Assembly (NCBI GenBank): GCA_029721515.1
Contig: JAQQSB010001447.1
Coordinates: 46,672-110,671, forward strand
Origin: Synanceia verrucosa
Taxonomy: Eukaryota > Chordata > Actinopteri > Perciformes > Synanceiidae
Reading direction: 5' to 3'
DNA: 64,000 bases
Under the pieces are notes generated by a model, which saw only the letters and a program-made list of their open reading frames with translations, ran no database searches and was not told where the DNA came from. A program made the translations under genes and the position numbers. Numbering within the stretch: position 1 is the stretch's first letter; each line of letters begins with the position of its first letter. This document shows positions 11,418 to 22,700 of the stretch, piece by piece.

Positions 11418-13242
11418 TTGGGTGTGAATGCGAAGCATTCACAACCTATGTTATCCTGTGTTCTTTATTATTATTATTCCGCCGACCAGTTTTTTGGACC
11501 GCTTCTTCTCCCACAGTTTTCAAGCTAGAAACTTCAAACGAACTTCAAAACGTGCGTCTTCATCGGGAATCGTGCGCTATTACTTTTCGTAGCCGTAACC
11601 TTCATAATTTCCGAATTATTAACGATTATTCGTGAAAAAATTTCCATTGAAAATGAATGGGGAGAGCTTCAAACTTCAAACATTTTCAGCCTCGAACAAA
11701 CCTTCATAACTCCTTCATACTTTCACTTAGAAACTTCATTCAACTTTCAAAACGCAGTAAATTTCCCTGGGTACATATTCATAAATCATTGTCTATTCAA
11801 AAAATGTACGGTTCATTCACAATTTCAGCATATCTCAGACCATGAAATCTTCAAAAATCAGCCTTTAACATGGGTGTCTATTAGTGCACTAGAGTGGGAG
11901 AACTACACACCTAGAGTGGAGAGCAGTGTCTGAATCGTCTGAAAAATATTTTTTTAAATCGCGATTGTGAGGGCTACGTACGCCCCACCGAAATAATTTT
12001 TACATCAAAACGTTGGAAATTTCGTCCCGGTCGTAGCGATGTGTCTCCCATGTCTGTCAGGTTTATAGTTTTGGCTCCAGACCCTTAAATAGGGCAGCAC
12101 CTCCAAAAATCTCTCCATTGGGCACAATGTTAAATTTCAGAGGAAAAGGCGTGAGGGAGCAGAGAAACCTCTTGTGTTTAACCTGCCGCTGTCAGCCTTC
12201 TGAGTGGGCTAGAGACATAAAATTCACATCGCTGCGATCGTCGCGAGCGCCTGCCGCCCACGGTCCAAACCCCAAAGCCGTACGCCTTACGGTTGGGGAG
12301 TTATTTAGAGGAGTTCGGCAGGGTCTGACTCAGTTCAAATGAATGGCAGTCTAAGGGGACAGAAGCTGGCACAGGGAGAGGGAGTGAGAAGGGAGGGGCC
12401 GTCTCCATGGAAACGGCCCAGCTCTTGGCAGTTGACCTCAAGTGACCCTGCCTGGGGCTTATACAGGCTTCTGATCGATCAATGCTCATGATACAGAGAG
12501 TGGATGACATCATCAATCACACACACACACACAGACAGACAGACCAGGGGCGTGTCTAGACTTTTTTAAAGGGGGGGCCCGGGCCCAAGGGGGGCCCAAG
12601 TCATGCAGGGGTGGCCAGCAGAATTAGGTCAAACTCCAGAGGGGTGACTGTTTCCTCACAGGAAGCTGTGTCTATGACTGTCCTTTCAAAATAAAAGTCC
12701 CGAATTCTGATTGAGTCTTCACAGGAAACAAAGTCAGGCACGCACGTAGTGCGTGCTTCGGTGTGTTTGATTGCAACATGGATCTGGGACAGGCACACAT
12801 TTAACGTTCAACTTTTCAATAAAATTCAAACATTTTCACCATTCAGTTTGTAAATTCAAATTCATGAATTATACATTCATAATTTTTCAACATTCATTCT
12901 GCTTAACCTTCATACTACTACATTCAACCCAGCATTCAGCAGTTTGGCTTCAGCTTTCATTTTCAAAGTTTCTATTCATACAATTCATTCTCATTCAAAC
13001 ATTCAACCCAGTATTCAGCAGATTGGCTTCAGCTTTCATTTTCAAAATTTCTATTCATACAATTCATTCTCATTCAAACATTCAACCCAGTATTCAGCAG
13101 ATTGGCTTCAGCTTTCATTTTCAAAATTTCTATTCATACAATTCATTTTCAGTCATACATTCAACCCAGCATTAGCATTCGGCAGCGTAGCTTCAGCTGC
13201 GGGCATTCACACCCGCAATTGCTTCAGCAATTGCTCTTCTAG
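11418..13242 (+). repeat. Class B' unit (1.83 kb)
   Basis: The 5' end is a variant of class B: TTGGGTGTGAATGCGAAGCATTCACAACC with a GAA loop. The optional stretch is present with one GCACGCAC module at about 12736, preceded by a CA microsatellite near 12519. Three minisatellite copies (about 12957, 13036 and 13115) precede CTAG. Confidence 0.82.
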
Positions 13243-14917
13243 TTGGTGTGAATGCCCAAAGCATTCACACCTATGTTCTCCTACCTTTATTATTATTATT
13301 CTTCCCCCCACTTTTTCGCCGCGCTTCTTCTCCCACAGTTTTCAAGCTAGAAACTTCAAACGAACTTCAAAACGTGCGCCTTCATCGGGAATGGTGTGCT
13401 ATTACTTTTCATAACCATAACCTTCATAATTTCTGAGTTATTAACAATAATTCAAAAATTTTCCCATTGGAAATGAATGGGAGAGCTTCAGATTCAGACA
13501 TTTTCAAACATTTTCCTTCAGCGAACAAACCTTCATAACTCCTTCATACTTTCACTTAGAAACTTCATTCGACTTTCAAAACGCAGTGAATTTCCCTGGC
13601 TACATATTCATAAATCATCGTCTATTCAAAAATGTACAGTTCATTCACAATTTCGACTTATGTCAGACCATGAAATCTTCAAAAATCAGCCTTTAACATG
13701 GGTGTCTATTGCGTGCACTAGAGTGGGAGAACTACACACCTAGAGTGGAGAGCAGTGTCTGAAGCGTCTGAAAAAAATATTTTTAAATCGCGATTGTGAG
13801 GGCTACGTACACCCCACGGACATAATTTTTTCATCAAAACGTTGGAAATCTTGTCCCGATCGTAGCGATGTTTGTCTCATGTCTGTGAGGTTTATAGTTT
13901 TGGCTCCAGACCCTTAATTAGGGCGGCACCTCCAGAAATCCCTCCATAGACTGCAATGTTAAATTTCAGAGGAAAAGGCGTGAGGAAGCAGAGAAACCTC
14001 TCGTGTTTAACCTGCCGCTGTCAGCCTTCTGAGAGGGCTAGAGACATAAAATTTAGACCGCTGCGACCCTTGCGAGCTCCTGCCGCCCACGGTCCAAACC
14101 CCAAAGCTGTACTCCTCACGGTTGGGGAGTTATTTAGAGGAGTTCGGCAGGGTCTGACTCAGTTCAAATGAATGGCAGTCTATGGGGACAGAAGCTGGTG
14201 CAGGGAGAGGGAGTGAGAAGGGAGGGGCCGTCTCCATGGAAACGGCCCAGCTCTGTGTGTGGCACTTGGGCTGCAGTGAGCATGTCTGTGATACAGGCTT
14301 CTGATTGGTCAATGCTCATGATAAAGACAGTGGATGCCATAATCAATCATTCATATACAGACTGACCAGGGGTGCGTCAAGACTTTTTCATAGGGGTGGC
14401 CCTGGCCCGAGGGGGGCCCAAGTCAGTCAGGGGTGGCCAGCAGAGTTATATGATATGCATGCATCTCCCTCAACATAGCATTGTTAAATTCAAACATTTT
14501 CACCATTCAGCTTTTACATTCAATTTCATGGATTATACATTCATAATTTTTCAACATTCGTTCTGCTTAACCTTCATATTACTACATTCAACTCAGTTTG
14601 CCTTAGGCTTTTATTTTCAAAACTTCAATTCATACAATTCATTCTCATTCAAACATTCAACCCAGCATTCAGCAGTTTGGCTTCAGCTTTCATTTTCAAA
14701 ATTTCAATTCATACAATTCATTCTCATTCAAACATTCAACCCAGCATTCAGCAGTTTGGCTTAGGCTTTTATTTTCAAACATTCAATTAATACTCATTCA
14801 AACATTCAACCCAGCATTCAGCAGTTTGGCTTCAGCTATCCAGCATTAGCATTCAGCAGCGTAGCTTCAGCTGCGGGCATTCACACCCCGCAATTGCTTC
14901 AGCAATTGCTCTTCTAG
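13243..14917 (+). repeat. Class B unit (1.68 kb)
   Basis: This has the standard class B 5' hairpin. It carries the TATGATATGCATGCATC block near 14451 and three minisatellite copies, the last one shortened and irregular (14770-14850). It ends with CTAG at 14914-14917, where the first full-length coding unit begins. Confidence 0.82.
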
Positions 14918-16439
14918 TTATTATTATTCTTCCCCCCACTTTTTCGCCGCGCTTCTTCTCCCACAGTTTTCAAGCTAGAAACTTCAAACGAACTTCAAAA
15001 CGTGCGCCTTCATCGGGAATGGTGTGCTATTACTTTTCATAACCATAACCTTCATAATTTCCGAGTTATTAACAATAATTCAAAAAATTTTCCCATTGGA
15101 AATGAATGGGGAGAGCTTCAGATTCAGACATTTTCAAACATTTTCCTTCAGCGAACAAACCTTCATAACTCCTTCATACTTTCACTTAGAAACTTCATTC
15201 AACTTTCAAAACGCAGTGAATTTCCCTGGCTACATATTCATAAATCATCGTCTATTCAAAAATGTACGGTTCATTCACAATTTCATCATATCTCAGACCA
15301 TGAAATCTTCAAAAATCAGCCTTTAACATGGGTGTCTATTATGCACTAGAGTGGGAGAACTACACACCTAGAGTGGAGAGCAGTGTCTGAAGCGTCTGAA
15401 AAAATATTTTTAAATCGCGATTGTGAGGGCTACGTACACCCCACGGACATAATTTTTACATCAAAACGTTGGAAATCTTGTCCCGATCGTAGCGATGTGT
15501 CTCTCGTGTCTGTGAGGTTTATAGTTTTGGCTCCAGACCCTTAATTAGGCGGCACCTCCAGAAATCCCTCCATAGACTGCAATGTTAATTTTCAGAGGAA
15601 AAGGCGTGAGGAAGCAGAGAAACCTCTTGTGTTTAACCTGCCGCTGTCAGCCTTCTGAGTGGGCTAGAGACATGAAATTTAGACCGCTGCGATTCTCGGG
15701 AGCTCCTGCCGCCCACGGTCCAAACCCCAAAGCTGTACTCCTCACGGTTTTGGAGTTATTTAGAGGAGTTTGGCAGGGTCTGACTCAGTTCAAATGAATG
15801 GCAGCCTAAGGGGGCAGAAGGAGACAGAGGCTGGTGCAGGGAGAGGGAGTGAGAAGGGAGGGGCCGTCTCCATGGAAACGGCCCAGCTCTGTGTGTGGCA
15901 CTTAAGCTGCAGTGAGCATGTCTGTGATACAGGCTTCTGATTGGTCAATGCTCATGATAAAGACAGTGGATGCCATAATCAATCATTCATATACAGACAG
16001 ACCAGGGGCGTGTCTAGACTTTTTTAAAGGGGTGGCCCTGGCCCAAGGGGGGCCCAAGTCATGCAGGGGTGGCCAGCAGAATTAGGTCAAACTCCAGAGG
16101 GGTAACTGTTTCCTCACAGGAAGCTGTGTCTATGACTGTCCTTTCAAAATAAAAGTCCCGAATTCTGATTGAGTCTTCACAGGAAACAAAGTCAGGCACG
16201 CACGTAGTGCGTGCTTCGGTGTGTTTGATTGCAACATGGATCTGGGACAGGCACGCACGTAGTGCGTGCTTCGGTGTGTTTGATTGCAACATGGATCTCG
16301 AACAGGCACACATTTTTGAATCAAATTCAAACGTTTTCACCATTCAGCTTTGAAATTCTAATTCATGAGTTATACATTCATAATTTTTCAACATTCATTC
16401 TGCTTAACCTTCATACTACTACATTCAACCCAGCATTAG

Positions 16440-17200
16440 CAGTTTGGCTTAGGCTTTTATTTTCTAAATTGCAATTCATATAATTCATTTACATTCATTG
16501 TTTTTTTTCTACATTTATTCCACTTAACCTTCATACTACCACATTCAACTCAGCATTAGCAATTTGGCTTAGGCTGCTATTTTCAAAATTGCAATTCATA
16601 CAATTCATTCTCATTCATTGTTTTTTCCAACATTTATTCTACTCCACCTTCCCAAAACATTCAACCCAGCATTAGCATTCATGAAATTCATACATCAAAC
16701 CATTAAACTTTAAAATTAAATTCCAATATTTTCATAAATCTACTTTTAAATGAAATTCATTAAAAAATTACATTCATACAATACATTCATTTACAACTAT
16801 TCATATTTCTCTATTTCATTCAAACACATGTAACTCAGCATCAGCAGATTAGTTTAGCCCTCAACTTCAAATATTATACATTTTTTCTTTATCTTATATT
16901 TCTCCACTTTATTCATAAACATTAAATCCTTCAATATCAGAGTAGCCTCATCTTTAATAAAATCCTTACATTATTCCACATCCTGTGTTCATCACTGTTG
17001 AATAATACTGGAAGTATAAAATGCCCATTCCTGTGGTCCCTTCTGCCTCATAATATTTTGCAGCAATTTTGGGGGCATCTGTGATTGGAAACTGCTTTAG
17101 TGCCACACAGTAAATCCTCAGAATGTTCCAGACCTCTAGTCTGTGGATGTAACGTTTACTGAAGCTGGTATTATCCAACAGGTTACAACAATAATAAAAA
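16440..17200. other. AT-rich left border of coding core A
   Basis: No gene is seen. The first half consists of decayed relatives of the 79-bp minisatellite (CATTCATACAATACATTCAT, ACATTTATTCCACTTAACC). The rest is shared almost base for base with 31,490-32,090 of copy B and is not seen in the short units. It marks where the core departs from satellite sequence. A short ATAATAATA tract closes it near 17195. Confidence 0.6.
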
Positions 17201-17451
17201 TAATAATAGAATAATAATAAGTAAGTATTACATCATGATAGCATGTAGTTTTTAATTTTCTACTTTCATATGGTTGCAGTAGCTTCTCTGGCTTTGACAT
17301 TTAGCCTCCTACAGCCTCTTAAAGACAGTAATGTTAGCCCTGGCCACTGACAATCCTGAGTGCCTCAATTTCCCAGTGTCTTTGAACGCCTCAGCTGTAA
17401 TTCAGCTGCGTCACTTTGATTCCCGCCACTTCTGCTCCGACTCTCTGAGAG
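17201..17451 (+). promoter_or_regulatory. Putative promoter and first leader exon, copy A
   Basis: The region is shared with copy B (32,100-32,341). It becomes less AT-rich toward CAGCTGCGTCACTTTGATTC and ends in CTCTGAGAG followed by GTAAGTCG, a strong splice-donor match (GT at 17452). I see no clear TATA box. That this is the Helentron promoter is inferred from position and conservation in both copies. Confidence 0.4.
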
Positions 17452-18705
17452 GTAAGTCGTGTCTCTCTACTGATAACTCTTTAACAGTAAATGAGTGGTA
17501 AAATGACTTTAAAACACACAGCTTAAATGCTTTAAAGTAACACGAAAATGTTGTGATAACTCATGTGCTTTACACCAAGGAGGATATAGCCTCAAAGTAG
17601 CATTTCTTTTTGTACTTTGTCAGCTAACGCTAGCAATGCTGCTAATGCTAACGTTAGCAGGTTAGTCAGCTAAAAAAGAGTCTTAACAAGTTTCCCCACT
17701 AAATAAGAACTGCTGTGTTGTTCACTGTCTCACTGTCCAGTTACTAGGACATTACTGTGAAGCTGGAAAATAAAAAGTGAATCTGTCATGTTGTTAACCG
17801 CAATAAAGTGTCAGATAGAGACCAGCTAATCCTCATAGTTACCAAAGTCACTGTACTGTTGCTGCTGCGCCGTGATTGGTTGAAGGTCACTGTACTGTTG
17901 CTACCGCTCTGTGATTGGCTGAAGGTAAGCCTTTTGGGTAGCATGTGAAGGGGGCATGTCAATCAAACAGTAGTGAAATCTTATGATACTGAGTTTGGGC
18001 TGTTGTCTTGTTCACTGTCTCAGTCAGTTACTGGTACATCACTGTGAAGCTGGAAAATAAAGAGTGAATCTGTCATGTTGTTAACTGCAATAAAGTGTCA
18101 GATAGAGACCAGCTAATCCTCTTAGTTATCACCTAGATTTATTAGCACTTTTAATTGCAGCCAATTTGTCATGTTATATCAAGGTGTACACTGGTGTGGC
18201 TTTACTATTAAAAAAGAAATGTCGTAGCAACTCTAGCGAGCCAGTGTGGACTCTACCTGGGTCATCATTAATGTTACAGATTATAACTGTCTTCTCCCTG
18301 CAATGACATTTCAAAATGGCTGATGGTTAAAGGGCATTGTGCTCTGATGCTTGTCTGTGTCACTTTTTCTCTAGCAGCTTTAGCTGCTCAAATTAGTCAC
18401 TCAAAGTTATTATATTCAAAATAATTATCCATCCCACATTAGGTGGCTAACTCTGCAGTCTTGAAGGGCTTTTTCAACTGCATTATGATAGAGGATTGGA
18501 AGTCCACACTAATATTGGATGCTAAATTCAAACCATGATTTTTAAAAATACATTTAATTTTAAAGCATTCTTACTAAAACTACAATTACATTGATTGTTG
18601 TGCTATTGTTAAATTCTGTTACATTTGTTTTGTAGCCTCCATGTTTACAGTCATTAATAATTTTAAGAAAATTAATTATTTTTTTCCTTATCTCTCACAC
18701 TGTAG
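17452..18705 (+). other. Intron-like stretch upstream of copy A coding region
   Basis: It is bounded by GTAAGT at 17452 and a pyrimidine-rich tract ending CACACTGTAG at 18705. It contains GCTAACGTTAGC-type palindromes near 17623-17660. It also holds a direct repeat of about 95 bp (AAGCTGGAAAATAAA...GACCAGCTAATCCTC, about 17760-17834 and 18047-18119) and two ATTGGTTG/ATTGGCTG motifs near 17875 and 17913. No open reading frame looks real. A 1.25-kb leader intron is my inference. Confidence 0.4.
17860..17935. promoter_or_regulatory. Two inverted CCAAT-like repeats, copy A
   Basis: GTGATTGGTTGAAGGTCA and GTGATTGGCTGAAGGT occur 38-39 bp apart, separated by CTGTACTGTTGCTACC. ATTGG is the reverse complement of CCAAT, the NF-Y target in vertebrate promoters. 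Copy B has five copies of the same unit. Confidence 0.4.
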
Positions 18706-19179
18706 ACGCAGCCGAAGTTGTCCCTACACCCCAACCCCTCTATCATCCATCCTGCTCTGTCTTTTGTCTCTGCCTTGTTCTCTCTACCTGTATTTCACTC
18801 TGTGGGCCTTGCTTGTGCAATATTGCCCGGGCCTGAACCCCTGACATCCATCCTGCTCTGACTTTTGTCTCTCCCCTCACCCTTTATTTCAAGCTGTGGG
18901 ATCTGATTTGGGCCGTAGGTCCAGTCCCCAACCTCTCTGTCATCCATCCTGCTCTGCTCTCGCTGACTTTTTTCTCTCTCCCTTTATTTCACTCTTTGGC
19001 CTTGTTTGCGCCTGTGGTCGGGCCTTTGAGAAAGAAAACCTTTGAGAATTGAAACAAACCTTTCAAAAACACTTTGAACAGTACAAAAACTCTGGTCACA
19101 TTGCAACATTTTTGAAAAACCACAAACATACCTGACCTTCAGACCTGACCTTTGACAAAACCCTGTGACTTCAGAAACC
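18706..19179 (+). other. CT-rich leader with three imperfect repeats, copy A
   Basis: Three imperfect repeats of about 95-110 bp span 18730-19023. Each contains CATCCATCCTGCTCTG, a pyrimidine-rich stretch and a TTTATTTCA- or TATTTCACTCTGTGG-like end. The last 150 bp (CTTTGAGAAAGAAAACC onward) lead to the ATG at 19180. This is probably the 5' untranslated leader of the Helentron transcript. Confidence 0.45.
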
Positions 19180-19773
19180 ATGCCTCGCAAAGGTAAGAGA
19201 TCTCAATCTGCAAAAGTACGTTGGCAGAAGTTTGATGATTTTCTACAGTCGACAGCATCTGAAAAAACACTGAGTACTCCACCTCAGAGCAACAGAGAGG
19301 TAAATGTACCTGAATCTTCGAATGTTAATGTGACACGTGTGTTAGCATCTCGCAGTCAGGCCCATTGGAGATACGCTGCTTCAAAGAACAGTTCATGCAC
19401 CTGTAACTCTGCTACATTTCTTGCTTTCCTTCATGAGTTGGGACACCTCAGAAGTCCAGACCTTGATCTTGTTTTAGATGGAGGCCATGCAATGTACACA
19501 CTTGTTATGAATCAACTGATTGCTGATAAACGAGCAGTTTCTAACCATTTGAACACTGAAGAGCTTCCTGAGATCGTTGTTGGCCACAGTCAGCAATACA
19601 TCATGACAAAGTGTGAATCAATGATTGGAATGTTTACAGATGATGGAGCTTTCCCTAACCTCTCAAACCAGACTGCAGTGCTTGTCTTCAGATGTGAACT
19701 ACGCTCTGTTGATCATGGCTTCTCAGTGCATCGCTGTTTTCCGAGACCAACAAGGAAAGTATGGCTTCTTTGA
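19180..19773 (+). pseudogene. Helentron protein, N-terminal fragment (copy A)
   Basis: This frame encodes the start of the transposon protein. The ATG at 19180 is preferred over an upstream GTG at 19165 because the residues after it (PRKGKRSQ) form a plausible basic N-terminus. The segment contains SSCTCNSATFLAFLHEL, with cysteines encoded at 19395 and 19401. This resembles the nucleophile region of the cysteine-protease domains (OTU or herpes-tegument C76 type) reported at the front of some Helitron proteins. The true frame is left at about 19668: copy A has one extra C in the AACC before AGACTGCAG compared with copy B, after which this frame runs on in nonsense to 19773. The protease assignment rests on motif shape only. 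Confidence 0.65.
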
Positions 19774-22700
19774 CCCTCACTCTCGACGTCCTGATGGTTT
19801 ACCACATGGCCCATGGGGTACAGGTACAGGAACAGCTGTCATGTTTACCTTCACTCATCTCAGTGAAATGATCAGAAAGATTGTTACAGTTTTCCAAATA
19901 CTTGGTGCCAGCCCAAACTCTCCATATGAGTTGATGCCTGTGACTTTTCAGAGTGTAGATAAACTTGTTGATGAACATGTGCTACATGTAGAGTCCAGTG
20001 ATGTTGCTGATCATGCACATGTGAAAGAGCAGGAGCATCACAGTGTGCCAGGAGTTGCAGAGGTTGAAATTGAAATGTCAGAAATGTGTTTGCCATCATG
20101 TTCAGTAACAGAGTCCACATCCTGTGTTGACATGCCATTGGATAAAAATGAATTGGATCTATCAAAATATTCAAAGCACACAAGGCAAAAGATTAAAAGA
20201 AGACTTAAGGATTTGGAGAAGAAACAGAGCAAAAACGATGAAAGAAACAGAAGGCAGAAAATTAAAGTGATGGCTAAAAACAGAACACGCAGAGAAAGAT
20301 ATGCTAAAGATGAAAGTGTGAACAAACAGAAAAAATCCTATGAAATCAAACGTTACAGGCAAAATGTTGAGTGCAGAAAAAGAAAGCAATCCTACATAAT
20401 TGCTCGTTATCAACAGGACTCAAACTTCCAGCAGAGACAGAAATTTTACATCAGAAATCGTTACAGTAAAGACACTGGCTTTAAGCTGAGACAAAGATCA
20501 CGTATAACTTCCAGCTATCGCCTGAATGCCCATTTCAGACAAACTCAAAAGTCTTACGTCACCCGTCGCTATGCCAACGACCCTGAATTCAGATCCAAAC
20601 AAAAACAAACAATGAGACAGCTAATGAGAAACAAATACCTTGGATTCAGAGTGAGTAATAGCATGCAGTGTGCGTTTGACATCAGAAGAAAGTACAGATG
20701 GTTGAACAGACAAAATAACCCCCGTAATGAGACTCAACAAAACCAAACTGATGACACTTTGATCAGAGAAGCTGTGAAAGTTTTTCAATCTGAAATAAAA
20801 AAAGGTCCAACTCATGTTTGTACAGTTTGCCACAGGGCATTGTTCCCTAATCAGGTGAAATGTTGCAACAGATCTACTTATGTTAAAAATCCAGTTGTTG
20901 CTAAAACTTGTCTGACAGGTGAGTTTGTTCATGTTTGCAATGATGAATGTCATTCTCAACTTTGCACAGTACCTGATGAGAGAAAGCGAGAGTGGATCTG
21001 TCATACTTGTCATGATCATCTTAGAAATGGTAGAATGCCATCCCTTGCAACAGCTAATAACTTACAGCTTGCAGATATTCCACCTGAGCTTAAAGATTTG
21101 AACATCTTGGAAAGACATCTTGTTGCTAAGTGTATAACGTTTGCTAAGATCATCCCTCTTCCTAAAGGTCAACAAAGAGCTGTTCAAGGTAACGTTGTTT
21201 GTGTTCCTTCTGAAGTCCAGGAAACAGTCAATGCTTTACCCAGACTGAGAAGTGAATCTCAAGTGATGAGAGTGAAACTGAAGAGACGACTGTGTTTCAA
21301 AGGTCATCAAGTCTTCCAAACTGTAACTTGGTCTAAACTTGTGAGAGCTTTGCTTAAACTGAAAGAGGTTCATCCACAGTACGACGATGTAACTATCAGA
21401 GATGAAGCTGAGCTATGTGATCCAACACTTCCTGATGAAGGTGAGGATGATGATGCTGATGAGGAGGACAAAATGGATGATAATGATTACGATGCTGAGG
21501 ATCTGATGGAAATTGACGCTTTTGAGAACGATGCGCTTTGTGAGGCAGTAACTGATCCTGAAATCGTTGAACAGATTGTTGACGGTCAGTCTTGTGATGA
21601 CCATCAACCACAGCAGCAGTCACATGATAAAGAACAAGAAGGTGATGAACCTAATGGTGGCATTGCTCTTGAGTCTTGTCTACAGCCTTGTGATGTTGCA
21701 GAGGAGATCTTGAGCTTCAGTGAAGGAATCTACTCTGTTGCCCCTGCTGAAGGAAACAAACCAGTCAGCTTTTTCAAAACACCTCATCTTGAGGCGATGG
21801 CTTTCCCTGTTCAGTTTCCCACTGGTGAAAACACTCTGGATGAAAACAGACCTATCAGGTTAACGCCTTCCAGTTATTTCAAAACGAGGCTTTCTTGTGT
21901 TGATGATCGTTTTGCCAGAGATTCAAACTACTTGTTCTTTGCACAGTTTGTAACTGAGATACACCAGGCTACTTCCAGCATGAGGATACAGTTGCGTAAA
22001 GGTCGTCCTTTTACCAGAGATGGTCGCAGAATAACTAATGCAATGTTGCAAGACAGAGAGGAAGTTGAAAGACTTGTGCGTAACAGATATGTCACCAGAT
22101 TTATGACTCCACTCAGAGGCACTCCAGCATACTGGGAAACCACTAAAGATCTCTTTGCTATGATCAGACAGTTGGGAACTCCCACCTTCTTTTGTACATT
22201 TTCTGCTGCAGAGATGCGTTGGAAAGAGGTCATTACAGTCATTAAGGCTCAACAAGGAGAACGTGTGAATTTTGATGAGCTCGACTGGTCTTCCAAGTGT
22301 GACATACTGCGAAGCAATCCCGTGACAACGATGCGTATGTTTGACAAACGTGTTGAGGCTCTGTTCAGAGATTTGCTTTTGTCACCAGCTGAACCCATTG
22401 GAAAAGTCATTGACTACTTTTACCGTTTGGAGTTTCAGCACAGAGGCAGTCCACACATTCATTGTCTCATTTGGGTCGAAGGTGCACCTGTGTTTGAGGA
22501 AGACAGTGATCAGCAGATTTGTGACTTTGTTGACAAATACATTACAGCTCAACTGCCCGATCCAGACTCAGAACCTGACCTGCAAAAAAAAGTAACCGAA
22601 GTTCAGATGCACAGCAAAAAGCATTCGAAGACGTGTGTGAAACATCCTGGTGCGAGTTGTCGCTTTGGCTTTCCTAAACAACCTTGCCCACAAACCATGA

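Noticed and set aside
292..14917. Ordinary centromeric satellite or CRISPR-like array
   Set aside because: Units are 1.3-2.0 kb with transposon-like ends and internal minisatellites, not short monomers or repeat-spacer structure.
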